Part shown: piece after piece, positions 24,901-32,997 of the stretch
Numbering within the stretch: the first letter of the stretch is position 1
Layout of the letters: every line of letters begins with the position of its first letter
Assembly (NCBI GenBank): GCA_958510825.1
Contig: OY294049.1
Location: 38,344,774-38,408,773 of the forward strand
Source of the DNA: Brachypterus glaber
Lineage: Eukaryota; Arthropoda; Insecta; Coleoptera; Kateretidae
DNA length: 64,000 bases
Reading direction: 5' to 3'
The notes under the pieces: generated by a model
What the model saw: the letters and a program-made list of their open reading frames with translations, nothing else
Database searches by the model: none
Told to the model about the DNA's origin: nothing
Position numbers and translations under genes: made by a program

Positions 24901-25587
24901 AGAAAATGTTTCTTTGCTCCAGAGTTATACTTATGATTTTTTTCTAATATCCTTACAGAAAATCAATTTTGTTAAAAAATACAGTAAAAATTTTATAAAA
25001 TCAAATAAAAAATGGCATAGTCTGCTAAATATATATTTCAGTGGTCTTTATCACCACAGGTTAAACAAAATTTTAAAAAATATATTAAAAAAATATGAGC
25101 AGGATATAAAATAGAAAAAGATGAGTAAGAGAAAAAACACTTTCTCTCTAAAAAGAAGTGATTGATGAGCAGAGGATATAAAAATACTTTCTTTCCCTAG
25201 TGAAAGTGACCCTTTGCACTGGGAAATAAGGTAGCAAAACTGAATTTTCTAGGGGTATTAGAAAAACATTTTTTCCAGCCTTAAGTTGTTTAATAATTTT
25301 AAATACAAACCGAATGCATATTCAACAAAAATCCAGTTTTTTCAGAATGATCTTTAACCCTTTCGAAACCATATTTTAAATCGATGGCATCATTTTCAAT
25401 AACCTGCCTTAATCTAAATTCTGAACTTTCCTCTCTAAAAATTAAAAAAAAAACGGGTCCCTTTATTACTTTTTTCTTATTTTTGTTACTTTTATAGTTA
25501 CCTGTTTACATTGGATTGTTGTAAAGGATTTGTTTCATTCTTTTCAGACCTTTCGGCTCGATATTTACCAGAATTTTGTAAAACCAT
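965..25587 (-). CDS. POLE: DNA polymerase epsilon catalytic subunit, 23 exons, C-terminus off the left edge
   Basis: Leading-strand replicative polymerase with 3'-5' proofreading, acting in the nucleus. Exons (5'->3', minus): 25587-25502, 25434-25311, 24772-24554, 23299-23073, 22886-22639, 20636-20249, 18941-18748, 17400-17060, 15857-15665, 14487-14220, 14105-13932, 13829-13389, 11617-11489, 11007-10771, 9258-9075, 8575-8237, 8089-7832, 7153-6966, 6112-5750, 4901-4667, 3657-3389, 2412-2068, 1219-965. All junctions are GT-AG and phases match, giving about 1,901 residues. Seen: Exo [13 protein letters not shown] (D273/E275), Exo [13 protein letters not shown] (about 359-369), Exo [14 protein letters not shown] (D460), polymerase motif [10 protein letters not shown] (D624), motif [10 protein letters not shown] (D857/D859), and the CysX iron-sulfur cysteines C649, C652, C661 and C745. 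The later exons match the inactive second polymerase half, up to the segment equivalent to human residues of about 1900. The C-terminal zinc-binding part is not seen. The usual Gly after AKAKL is Arg at the exon 6/7 junction. Start MVLQNSGK is the first ATG of the frame. Confidence 0.96.
1361..1734 (+). repeat. Interspersed repeat of about 370 bp, copy 1
   Basis: Begins CCAATTCCAGTATGGCTTTT and ends near GATCATGCTGCGACTG. A close copy lies at 33732-34094. No open frame is kept between the two. It may be a SINE: AGTTCGAGCTGG on the minus strand loosely resembles a tRNA B box, but the call is weak. It lies in the POLE intron between exons 22 and 23; the rest of that intron shows nothing further. 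Confidence 0.75.
2440..3300. repeat. Element built of short AACGTTAGA motifs at both ends
   Basis: Both flanks carry many copies of (A)ACGTTAGA or its variants: AACGTTAGAATAACG at the left (2449 onward, again at 2528-2570), and GTTAGATTTAT-type copies repeated at a roughly 60-bp period at the right (3110-3295). The left copies read mostly GTTAGAA and the right copies AACGTTAG/GTTAGATTT, so the ends are partly inverted. It looks like a MITE with subterminal repeats. It fills the intron between POLE exons 21 and 22. Confidence 0.55.
3871..4592. mobile_element. MITE with long inverted repeats (family C), copy 1
   Basis: Left arm TTATACAGAAATAGG then GAAATTTAAGAGGTGATTCT; the right arm mirrors it, ending AATAACCCTGTA. 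Arms are about 120 bp, including the CCTATAAATGTTGG block. There is no coding capacity. Relatives lie at 8616-9053, 14608-15320 and 19537-20228, all inside POLE introns. Confidence 0.7.
5536..5667 (+). other. Short Lys-rich open frame (43 codons), possible transposase relic
   Basis: ATG 5536 opens [20 protein letters not shown] and stops at TAG 5665. It lies antisense in the POLE intron between exons 19 and 20, in an otherwise empty AT-rich stretch (4902-5749). No family match is certain; a degenerate transposase N-terminus is only a guess. Confidence 0.2.
7171..7780. repeat. Family D repeat, copy 1, ending in a short perfect hairpin
   Basis: About 610 bp, from TTTTTCTACGACTG to CCATACGTGG, nearly identical to 9307-9982. 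It ends in CACGTATGGAAT / ATTCCATACGTG (7752-7779), 12-bp arms around a 4-base loop. It occupies the intron between POLE exons 17 and 18. Confidence 0.8.
8616..9053. mobile_element. Family C MITE, shorter copy
   Basis: Starts TACAGGGTTATTCTTAAAC and ends near TTAACCCTG. It shares the AAAAATGTCC...GGCAGCTACGATCC block with the other copies. It fills most of the intron between POLE exons 15 and 16. Confidence 0.55.
9307..9982. repeat. Family D repeat, copy 2, with an expanded GC-rich hairpin
   Basis: Same sequence as 7171-7780 in the same orientation, but the terminal hairpin is opened by about 70 bp of GC-rich sequence (GCGCTCGCGGGACCGTCATA ... CCGCTCGCGCGG) which is itself inverted-repeat. 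The outer arms TATGGAATAGTCATTCC and GGAATATTGTCTATTCCATA still pair. It is in the intron between POLE exons 14 and 15; the remainder of that intron (9983-10770) has only an (AAAT)n tract. Confidence 0.8.
10690..10720 (+). repeat. (AAAT)n microsatellite
   Basis: Six tandem AAAT units (AAATAAATAAATAAATAAAT and on) in the POLE intron between exons 14 and 15. Confidence 0.8.
11700..13360. repeat. Nested inverted-repeat complex filling POLE intron 12
   Basis: Outer arms pair 11755-11820 (AAACACCTGTAACTTTGATT..) with 13263-13345 (..AATCAAAGTTACAGGTGTTT). Inside are two separate foldbacks: about 11850-12118 with 12450-12712 (CCTTGTGATACATC / GTGTCACAAGGGG), and about 12724-12967 with 12980-13215 (GGGTGATACCCCTTTAC / GTAAAAGGGTATCACCC). 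Almost the whole 1.77-kb intron can fold back on itself. There is no coding potential. Confidence 0.85.
14608..15320. mobile_element. Family C MITE, diverged copy
   Basis: Starts TACACGGTGTATTTC followed by AAATTTTAAGGGGTGATTTT, and carries AAGGGAGCCACGCCCCTTTG and, inverted, CCTAAGGGAGCTATGG. The right end is uncertain. It lies in the intron between POLE exons 9 and 10. Confidence 0.55.
16332..17029 (-). repeat. Family A dispersed element, near full length, in a POLE intron
   Basis: This is the most complete copy, about 0.7 kb, inverted relative to the left-edge copy. One end is the imperfect palindrome with TACATCGACACTTAGTGCT / AAGAGTGCCGATGTA (16332-16368). The other is the conserved block CATCGGCACTATTGTA...GTTTCATCTAGTT read in reverse, ending at 17029. 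It is non-coding; predicted frames across it are broken. A (CATA)n run lies just outside it at about 16207-16230. Confidence 0.8.
17570..17790. repeat. Foldback element
   Basis: TCAGGGGAAAAACGATCATA and CGAAAATTCGTTAG pair with CTAACGAATTTTCG and GATCGTTTTTCCCCTGA. The arms are about 65 bp around a 30-base loop, with weaker flanking symmetry (ACGTAATAAA / TTTATTACGT). It lies in the intron between POLE exons 7 and 8. Confidence 0.8.
18085..18726. mobile_element. TA-flanked MITE with subterminal GGGTTAACTGG repeats
   Basis: TIR GGGGAAGTC(G/A)GGGTTAACTGGGC at both ends (18087 and 18724), bordered by TA, as for Tc1/mariner-type insertions. Inside are at least six more copies of GGGTTAACTGG or CCAGTTAACCC in both orientations. 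No transposase frame is present. It lies in the intron between POLE exons 7 and 8. Confidence 0.8.
19537..20228. mobile_element. Family C MITE, best-preserved copy
   Basis: Ends TACAGGGTGATTAATAACTG and CAGTTACTGATCACCCTGTA, with about 120-bp inverted arms that contain ATTTAAGAGGTGATTCTAC and its complement. It is non-coding. It sits in the intron between POLE exons 6 and 7. Confidence 0.75.
20690..21022 (-). pseudogene. 3' fragment of a non-LTR retrotransposon (end of ORF2)
   Basis: The minus strand reads [20 protein letters not shown] then [17 protein letters not shown] and about 45 more residues. The CxxC...HxxxxC cluster after the RNase H/RT region is typical of the C-terminus of jockey/R1-like LINE ORF2 proteins. 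It ends in a short (ACT)n tail at about 20667-20680. It is 5' truncated and dead. It lies in the intron between POLE exons 5 and 6. Confidence 0.75.
21466..22490. mobile_element. 1.0-kb element with 15-bp terminal inverted repeats and TTCCAGGT arrays
   Basis: Perfect TIR CAGGGTTCCCACCAA / TTGGTGGGAACCCTG, flanked on both sides by GTATT. The subterminal regions repeat TTCCAGGT (for example CCAGGTATTTTCCAGG). No transposase is present. It lies in the intron between POLE exons 5 and 6. Confidence 0.75.
23640..24530 (+). repeat. Degenerate G/T-rich minisatellite
   Basis: Imperfect tandem units of about 60-75 bp built from GGGATATTTTGTCGC, CACCTGTTTTTTGTCGG and GGCTCAGGATTTTTTTGTGG. There is strong strand bias (G+T on plus). 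An inverted piece of the same array lies at 23370-23510. It fills most of the intron between POLE exons 3 and 4. Long frames across it come from the repeat, not from a gene. Confidence 0.8.
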
Positions 25588-25919
25588 TTTAAAATGTTAA
25601 TGATAAACAATATCACTGTTATATAGTAACATTAATGCTAAAAACGTCTTAAAAACACTAACAATAAAAAGGAATCCTTTAAAAAGGAAAACTCAAAATA
25701 AAACCTAACCTAACTCACAAAACATGACAGATTTTGGCGCCAACTTTCATCATAATCGTTAAGTTAGGAACAATTAAAAAGTTTTAGCTGCTGTGGCTAT
25801 ACAACCATTTATAGGTCGGCAGCAAAGTGCGTTCAAGACCGTCAGGTATTTGCATACCTTCACACACTTGTTCCAACGAGTTTATCTTTAAATCATAATA
25901 AAAATCATGAAAGAAAATA

Positions 25920-26045
25920 TTAGTGGCATATCGGACAGAAGAGAAAATTAAAAAAAAATCAGGTCTCAGTCTGGATTCGAAGCAGAGTCCCCACGGTTTC
26001 CGGCCTGGCGCTCTACCAACTGAGCTTGCCGAGTACTTGCCCTTT
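25920..26045 (-). repeat. tRNA-derived SINE fragment
   Basis: The minus strand reads AAGCTCAGTTGGTAGAGCG (D-arm/A-box, stem GCTC/GAGC) and CTGCTTCGAATCCAGA (T-arm/B-box), spaced as in a tRNA, but the acceptor stem does not close and one T-stem pair is lost. The adjoining GTGGCATATC...GTCTCAGTC sequence recurs at 53788-53845. It lies between POLE and INTS11; that 788-bp gap otherwise has only ACGTTAG-type motifs at 26165-26270. Confidence 0.6.
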
Positions 26046-26375
26046 TAGCGGTCAGAATGTAACAAAAGTGGGAGATGTCTTAACGATTTCTTGAACCATT
26101 TAAGTTGAAAGTCTTCTGCACAGAAGACATTTTGTGTTTAGTCACACAGATCGACTTGACCTAAAGTTAGATGATTGTAATTGGAATGTTAGGTAGCTAA
26201 TGTTAGGGTCTAGCGTTGGAATAACGTTTATCTAACATTAGGGTTTTACCAAACGTTAGATTACCATTATTCTATTCTATAAAAAATCATAATATTCTGA
26301 GATTTAATAAATATAAAACAATTTTATAAATATAATGCATTTTTATAAGAAATTTTCAACATGAAAAAAAAACTA

Positions 26376-29300
26376 CTACTTATCCATAGTATTTAACATT
26401 TTTAAAATGTAACTGCCGACATCTTCATCCTGATTCGTCCACGAAACGTAGACATTTTTTTGGTCATCATCATCATCACCTTCGACTTTAACCATCACAG
26501 ACTCGACAGAAATTTCACCCTCGGAAAATGTCACGCTCCACTGTGGCAATTTTTCCTTGATAAACTCATGTAACTTGTGTGCTGTACCTGAAGAAATAAA
26601 TTTAATTAATTACAAGCCATAAAGGTATAGAATACTAGAAATAAAAAGATTTATAGTTAATAGTATTACTATAGCCTATTACGTAGTATTTCAGTGGACC
26701 AGTTATACCAACATACATCATTCATAATATCTTGTGTTTCATTCATTATCCAACTAAACAAATTTGGTAGCCCTGATCTTTTTTCCGCTTTGTTGTCATG
26801 TTTATTTTGTATAGATAAGAAGATAACATAATATTCTATAAATATTATGCATCAAATAATTAAAAATTTCCAGCAGAGTAACATAATTCATGGAAGAGAC
26901 CCTAAAAATTGTTTATTCCTTGTATGTTACAAAGACCCTGCATTAAAATTGGCGAAGTCGCCCGCTTACGCATGCGTATTACATCAAATTAGCAAATTAT
27001 GAATGAAACATCAAGAAATTATTATAAATGAACTTTTTATCGCTAAGTAAGATTTCTTGTAAATAAGAATCAACGGCAACAGTGTGAGATCTTTAATTTA
27101 CTACATAATGGGCTATTATATAGTAATAATGTTAACTATAGGTACTACGAAATTTTAAGTTGATCGGATTTTTCTTTCTTGAGTTATCGCGCAGATAAAA
27201 AGTTTATAGACTATAATTATTTTTTTGAGGGGCTTTTTTTATTTGGTACGATAATCATACTACATGCGGTTATTGATTGCGGGGTTTATATCATGCGCGA
27301 AAATATATCATTGCGAATTTTTTTCGCGGTTTTAGCAGCGTTTTTTTTTTGGTGAAAAATGTAGGTTACTGGTCACTTACCTGAGGAAGGTCCGCTATCG
27401 TTTACATGAACCGTGGACGAAAACCTAATCACATGCCTGTTAATTCCAGCCTCTTTACACGCATTATCCACGTCCATCATGCAAATGCCGTTGTCCTTCA
27501 TCACCAGGACGCCGTGCAAAGTGCGCCGCCTTTTCGGATCGGGCGGCAGTGCGCTGAATTTTTTTGCCTCCGACTTCAGCAACGGCAGCGAAACGTCTAT
27601 AGGGATTTTCACCGGGGTGGGGATCACTGAAGTTTCGCCGTTGGCGGGGTTGTAGCAATTGATGTTAAATTCTTGCTGGATCTTTTCTTTTAAAAATTCC
27701 ATTTTAGCCGCTTCTCCGTGGACTAACATTACGTTTTTGGGTTCGCAGTATTGGATTAGTTGCATAATACCTAAAATTATTTATAAATATCTCTCCTCTA
27801 ATTAAAAAAACTATTATTTTTTGCCATAGCTCGCTTTTTTTGAAAAAAAAAAAAATTATGAACAATTTTTAAATTTCTTTTTGAAACAGTTAAACAATTT
27901 TTTTTCATTTTCTTTTAAGTTTTTTCCGTTTTGCAAAAAAAAAATGTTTACCTAGACCTACAGGGGAAAGTATTATTTTGTTGGCAGCAGTATTTTTTTA
28001 AATGCCTTTTTTTAGTATAAATATCTTTACCTTTTGCATCAGCATGAGCAGAAAAACTCATATATTCCACTGACATTTTAACTTCAACAATTTGCCGATT
28101 TTCAAACTCCACTTTTTTAGCTCCATTTAAAATCTTGTGCCCAACAGTGCCTTGCACACAAAACCCTGGCATAATAACCATGTTATTTTCAAATGGCGCC
28201 CATTTTTTAAATATTTGCAGACTAAGGCCAGCGTGTAACATACCGGGAGTTGCAAAAACAACCATAGGACCAGGGTTATCAATAAACTGCCTATCAAATG
28301 GTTTGATATGTTTAAAATCAAACATGTTTCTTTGTACAAATGTTTTTCTTATTTTTTGATTTGTCCATGTTATGAACATTTTATAGTAGTTATTTGCTTT
28401 TTCTGTTAAACCCAAAGCAAAATACACAGGGGCTTTAAGGTTCATTCTTTCCCAATAAGTTTCCAGTAAAATGCATAGTTCTTGAGCTCGTCCCAAAGCA
28501 AATACTGGTATCAGAACCTTCCCACCTCTATCTATACATTCGTGTACTTTTTTAAGGAAATCACGTTCTCTACACCTTTTCGAATCCCGAATTGTAGTGG
28601 CATATGTTGATTCTGATATTAGCAAATCTGGTCTACATTTATCTATCCATGCTGCTCCTAAATGTCGATCTGGAGTCATATTATAATCACCTACAAAAAC
28701 AAAATTGTTGGTCTGACTGGAAAAATTTGCGACTAAAAACTTGAGAACCCTTCAAGTTCAAATTAGAAATACTGGTTCCCTAAGGTCTTGGCTGGGATTG
28801 TTTTTGGTAAAAATTGGAGTGGTGTAGGGGGTCAAAGGGAAGAGTAAAAACTATTTCTTCAAAAACCTCGTTTTTCAAAGAAACTGAAAAAAATATATAT
28901 TTTTTACATTTTTCTTACCTGTATATACAATAGATTGTGATCCCACTCTAACCCAAAACATAGATGCCCCTAAAACATGTCCAGCATAGTATGCCTTAAT
29001 TTCTAATTCACTGTCTACCATTACGGATTGGTGTAATGTAACTGCAACAACTTTTTTCATACAGTCTTTAATCATTTGTGACGTAAAAAAGTTCTGTTCT
29101 CCTTTCTTCTCCACTGATACTTTTCTCATATCTTCCAACAAAATTGGAGCTATAGCTTTTGTGGGGTGAGTCATATAAATGGGGCCACTATACCCTACCA
29201 TTTCGGACATGTAAGGTAAAGCACCACAGTGATCTAAATGAAAGTGAGATATGATAACAGCGTCTATGTAAGGTGTTAACGGTCCTTCAGGACAAATATA

Positions 29301-29447
29301 CGTAAAATCTGGAAACCTTCGTTCATCATTGTAACCCATATGCATTCCACAGTCTAACATAATATTTTTACCACCCATAGAAAGTAAAATACAACTTCTA
29401 CCAACATCCTGACCAGCTCCCAATGGTGTTACTTTTATTTCAGGCAT
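26376..29447 (-). CDS. INTS11: Integrator complex subunit 11 (RNA endonuclease), 4 exons
   Basis: Catalytic metallo-beta-lactamase/beta-CASP endonuclease of Integrator, which cleaves snRNA 3' ends and paused nascent mRNAs. Coding exons (minus): 29447-28919, 28690-28031, 27770-27381, 26587-26376; they sum to 1,791 nt, 596 residues, against about 600 in vertebrates. The zinc-site motif HFHLDHCG lies at residues 68-75, the [11 protein letters not shown] segment near 38-48, and the beta-CASP region carries [13 protein letters not shown] and [10 protein letters not shown]. The start [16 protein letters not shown] matches the family N-terminus exactly. The C-terminal exon has a short Asp run (GDDDDDQ) and ends in MLNTMDK. 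It is closer to INTS11 than to the paralogue CPSF73 because of the [12 protein letters not shown] start and the continuous similarity to the end. It is divergent from SMUG1 with 465 bp between starts, and its stop lies 788 bp upstream of the POLE start, in tandem. Confidence 0.97.
27060..27360 (-). repeat. Family B dispersed repeat, fragment
   Basis: Contains AAATTTTAAGTTGATCGGAT and CTTGAGTTATCGCG, the complement of the family B core. It is in INTS11 intron 3 (26588-27380), which is otherwise empty. Confidence 0.6.
28700..28870. repeat. Short dispersed repeat in INTS11 intron 1
   Basis: GGCTGGGATTGTTTTTGGTA and AAAATTGGAGTGGTGTAGGG recur at about 47883-47940 and, reversed, at about 16020-16080. 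It belongs to the edge of a dispersed family. Confidence 0.5.
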
Positions 29448-29912
29448 TTTAAACAAGAAAATACAAACTTTTATGACATTTAAAGCGGCTTTATTTTGTT
29501 AGGTTAGGATCACGAAAACATGTTTCAACTTCACACCGGTTTATTGTTTAATCAAAACTTATTTCCAATTCCAAGAATGATAAGCCTCTTTAGAAGAGGT
29601 TGCCTCATCCGAAATTTATACTCGTATTTTATAATTTAGTAATGATTTAGTGAATATTATTATGGTTTCTATTAAATTTATTAAAATAAAAGCAACATTT
29701 TATAAGGGTAATTTGTACAACGTTTGTTTTTGATAAAATCCTATGAAAGGAAATATAAAACTGGAACATGTTTGCAAACCTTGATTTGTCACGTGATTTA
29801 ATCAAGACACGCGATTGGCTATAAAAAATGGTTCATCTCATATGGTTCATCTTCATCTCAAGTTTTGACAGGTACTCTCAAAAAATTGAAGGTTAGTGAT
29901 ATTTTAGCAAAA
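29448..29912. promoter_or_regulatory. Shared divergent promoter region of INTS11 and SMUG1
   Basis: The 465 bp between the two start codons must hold both promoters. On the SMUG1 side there is an E-box CACGTG at 29790-29795, an inverted CCAAT box (ATTGG) at 29814-29818, and TATAAAAA-like sequence at 29820-29827, about 90 bp before the SMUG1 ATG. Two out-of-frame ATGs at 29828 and 29842 open short frames that stop quickly; if transcription starts near 29850 they are not in the mRNA. No element is evident on the INTS11 side. The site assignments are inference from motif matches. Confidence 0.45.
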
Positions 29913-32356
29913 ATGCTACGTAAAAAGTTGTTTGGTGACCCGAAAGAAACAAACAATAATGAGCGAGAAGCTAAATTTAACTTAACCCCGTTAAATTTAA
30001 CTGTTGACAACTGTGCCCCAGGTGAAGTATCCAAATATTTCCCAAATTTAACAACTGTAGGGATACATCGCCCTTTCGAAGATAAAATCTTAGAAATACA
30101 GCTTGAAATGAATGCTTTACTTCGTAGTAAGAATTTTGTAAAACCTCCTATTTACTATATGTATAACCCCACCGAGTATGCTTATAAACCGTACGAAATG
30201 TACATAAGAAAATACTGTACTTCGCCCAAAAAAATTCTGTTTCTTGGTATGAACCCTGGACCCTATGGTATGTGCCAGACAGGAGTTCCATTTGGAGATG
30301 TAAACAAAGTTGTAAACTGGTTAAAAATAGAAGCCGAAGTTTCTATTCCAGAAGACATCTGTCCAGAAAGACCAATATTGGGGTTTTCTTGTAAACGTAA
30401 GGAAGAGAGTGGTGAAAGATTCTGGACAATGATTGAAAATGTTTTCAAAACACCAGAGAACTTTTTTAAATATGCTTTTGTATATAATTACTGCCCACTG
30501 GCATTTTTGAGATCCAATGGTACGAATTTTACACCTGCTGATATGAAGGTAGGACATTTGAATAAAGAAATTCTAAAATGTTCAAATTCAGTCCTGTCCT
30601 GTCTGTTTTGTTTGGGCTTTGGGAAAAATATTTTTTTTTATATTTAATATGTCATTTTCAACCCTTAGTGATTTTCTATATTTAAATATTTACCTATATT
30701 CCTTATAGGCAAATACCTACTACAATACCCGCCGAGATATTGACGTAAATAAGCTCTGTTCTCTGCTAAATTTTTTAAGCTTTTCCAAGTTATGAGTCCA
30801 CATATGCACAGACTAACAGGAACAACTTTTTTGTATTTTTATGTTTCTCCTTCAAATTATGAAAAAATAAGATTTGGCAAAACTGATCTGGAATATTCTT
30901 TTTTAAAAATTTGGCGAAGGCGCCTTAGAATTTACATTTGGGGTAACTTTTTCATAATTGCCAAAAATAGATTCACACTGATACAGGATAAGGAAAAAAT
31001 TTGCGCTTTCGCCAAAAATATAATTTTGCAAGGTATTTCAATGCTAATATATCCCGCTGGGGGGGGGGGGGGCATGCCGATGCACTGATATCAAAATAAT
31101 CAAAATCTTAGGCTGTTGATTTTAAGCATTATTTGATTCTATATTTGTCTATTTTGTTTTGTTTATTATATTATTCACAGCGCATGCGCTAGAATATTAC
31201 ATATACGGTAGTTTCGAATTTTCCAAAATTTTGAAGTCGTCTTAGACAAAAAATTCAAATTTGTTTCATGTAAAAAATAATAAATTTTCGTTTTTTTGTC
31301 CGTCTGTCTGATGTCACGATTTTTGTAGACAAGATAACTCAAGAACGAATAATCCGATCGACTTGAAATTTTCAAGAAAAATTAAGGTCTATATTGTTTT
31401 TTTAAATAATCCCTCCAAAAACAAAAAAGTTATGGGTTTTAAACTTTAGAAAAATAAATTAACTATCATTTTTAATTTTTTTTTTCAAAAACTCCGTTTT
31501 TCGAAAAAATAAATATTTTTAAAATTTTTTTTTTCGCATTTTGTAATTTGTAGTTTTTTTATTTTTCTTTTTAACTTTTCGTTTTTCCAAAAAAATAAAT
31601 TTTTGTAAAAAGGGAACGTTCATTTTGGACTTTTAGATTTACTCCCCCATCCCTCATAATTTTAACGACTAAAAAAAACGCCCCTCGACGGCGCCCCCTT
31701 AGGGAACGTTCAGGTATTACGTAACACAAATTTTGATCATTTTGGACCCCCACCCCCTCCCTGTAACGCTATTTTCCTATACCATTAACATGGGCGTAAC
31801 ACTCCAAAATAATTGGGTTCGAACGCCGGTCCGAATACAACTTTTTTTAAATTACATTTTCTTCAGAAAGACTTCGGTCGTTAGCCTGTTGGAAGTTTCC
31901 AATAAGATATTTACTTAAAAAAATCACAAAACAATTTTTTTTTTAAATAAAGTCCAAAAAATTAATTTTAAGTCATTAGTTCAAAGCGTTCTCAAGGAAT
32001 TGTTACGATCAGGTTCCAACGCATTGCAACGCCGGAAAACAACAGATTTTTCGATTTATATATTGTATTATCTATTGCAGGCGGATCTCACAGCAGACAA
32101 AAAAGTCCTAGAAAAAATTTGTGACGAGTCCTACCTCAAATTAATACAACTCTTGGAACCTGAATTAATAATTGGAATAGGAGCATACGCTGAAAAGAAA
32201 ACTAAAACAATAATAAAACTATACAGCCCTCCGTTGTGTAATATAACTGTTTTAAGAATAAAACATCCCAGCCGTAGAGCTGTAAACAATCAAAACTGGG
32301 TCCCAGAAACCGAACAATATTTCCTTCAAAATCTAATGCAATATTTTCAACCATGA
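29913..32356 (+). CDS. SMUG1: Single-strand-selective monofunctional uracil-DNA glycosylase, 2 exons
   Basis: Base-excision repair enzyme removing uracil and hydroxymethyluracil from DNA. Exon 1 is 29913-30548 and exon 2 is 32081-32356, joined in phase 0 (AAG|gtagga ... ttgcag|GCG), giving 303 residues (human form about 270). Motif 1 GMNPGPYGMCQTGVPFGD lies at 112-129 and motif 2 HPSRR at 274-278; both are family catalytic/uracil-binding segments, with Asn115 of GMNPGP in the expected place. The open frame extends upstream of 29913 only through non-ATG codons, so ATG 29913 (context caaaATGC) is chosen. The 1.53-kb intron holds degenerate repeats, a G12 run near 31060 and a copy of repeat family B. 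The last three bases of the stop overlap the ADAT2 start codon (ATGA), so exon 2 is the only exonic sequence directly upstream of ADAT2. Confidence 0.95.
31165..31560 (+). repeat. Family B dispersed repeat in the SMUG1 intron
   Basis: Contains CGTCTGTCTGATGTCACGAT, GATAACTCAAGAACGAATAA and TCCGATCGACTTGAAA, plus an upstream CATGCGCTAGAATATTAC. The same blocks occur at 36726-37600, 47335-47945 and reversed at 54183-54890. Confidence 0.7.
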
Positions 32357-32919
32357 GCACCACTGAAGAACCTGTCGAGTTATCAGAAAACGAAAAACTA
32401 TTCATGGAGAAAGCTTTTTTCTATGCCTACGAAGCTCTTTCAGTGAAAGAAGTACCTGTAGGTTGTATATTTATCTATCAAAATGAAATAATAGCCCTTG
32501 GTCGAAACACAGTTAATGAAACCCGTAATGCTACAAGACATGCTGAAATCAACTGCATCGATCAAGTCCAAGACTATTGCAAATCAAAAGAATTAGATTT
32601 AAACAGTGTCTTCAAAGAAACTGATGTGTTTGTAACTGTCGAACCGTGTATCATGTGTGCTGCTGCACTGTTTGATCTAAACGTAAGAAGTGTAGTGTTC
32701 GGTTGCAAGAATGATAGGTTTGGTGGAAAAACGGTTTTTAATGTTGGTGCAATATTGGAACCTGTTACGGTGGTTAAAGGAGGTTACAGGAGTGAGGAAG
32801 CAATGAATTTATTGAAGGAATTTTATAAAGGAACCAACCCCAGTGCTCCTGTTTCCAAACTGAAAGTGAAAGGCAAAAAATTGAGTAAGAATGAGTTAGT
32901 AGATAAAGAAATTAAATGA
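32353..32919 (+). CDS. ADAT2: tRNA-specific adenosine deaminase catalytic subunit 2
   Basis: Catalytic half of the ADAT2-ADAT3 enzyme that converts A34 to inosine in tRNA anticodons. It is a single exon of 188 residues, the normal length. The zinc cytidine/deoxycytidylate-deaminase signature is present: HAEINCIDQ (H63, E65) and PCIMCAAAL (C99, C102), followed by VRSVVFGCKNDRFGG and a Lys-rich tail. ATG 32353 has A at -3 and is the first ATG in frame; an in-frame TAG at 32275-32277, inside SMUG1 exon 2, rules out an N-terminal fusion. The ATG overlaps the SMUG1 stop in ATGA. No independent promoter is obvious within the 276-bp exon 2; it would have to lie in the SMUG1 intron or exon. The identity is secure. 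How it is expressed (shared mRNA or own promoter) is inference. Confidence 0.97.
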   Translation: MSTTEEPVELSENEKLFMEKAFFYAYEALSVKEVPVGCIFIYQNEIIALGRNTVNETRNATRHAEINCIDQVQDYCKSKELDLNSVFKETDVFVTVEPCIMCAAALFDLNVRSVVFGCKNDRFGGKTVFNVGAILEPVTVVKGGYRSEEAMNLLKEFYKGTNPSAPVSKLKVKGKKLSKNELVDKEIK

Positions 32920-32997
32920 AGTAATTAAGCATTTAATTTTTTTTGAATATTTTTTTATGTATTTTTAAATTTCTTAAGAGTTAGAAATTTCTACAAC

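Noticed and set aside
25960..26045. A working tRNA gene
   Set aside because: The A and B boxes are good, but the acceptor stem does not pair and the anticodon stem is poor; it is a SINE head.
26165..26270. Telomere-type TTAGG repeats
   Set aside because: GTTAGG occurs but is not tandem; the motif is AACGTTAG scattered in both orientations.
26376..29447. CPSF73 rather than INTS11
   Set aside because: The [19 protein letters not shown] start and similarity along the full length, including the C-terminal exon, fit INTS11.
29865..29912. Upstream extension of SMUG1 by 16 residues
   Set aside because: It would need a TTG start; ATG 29913 is the first in-frame ATG.
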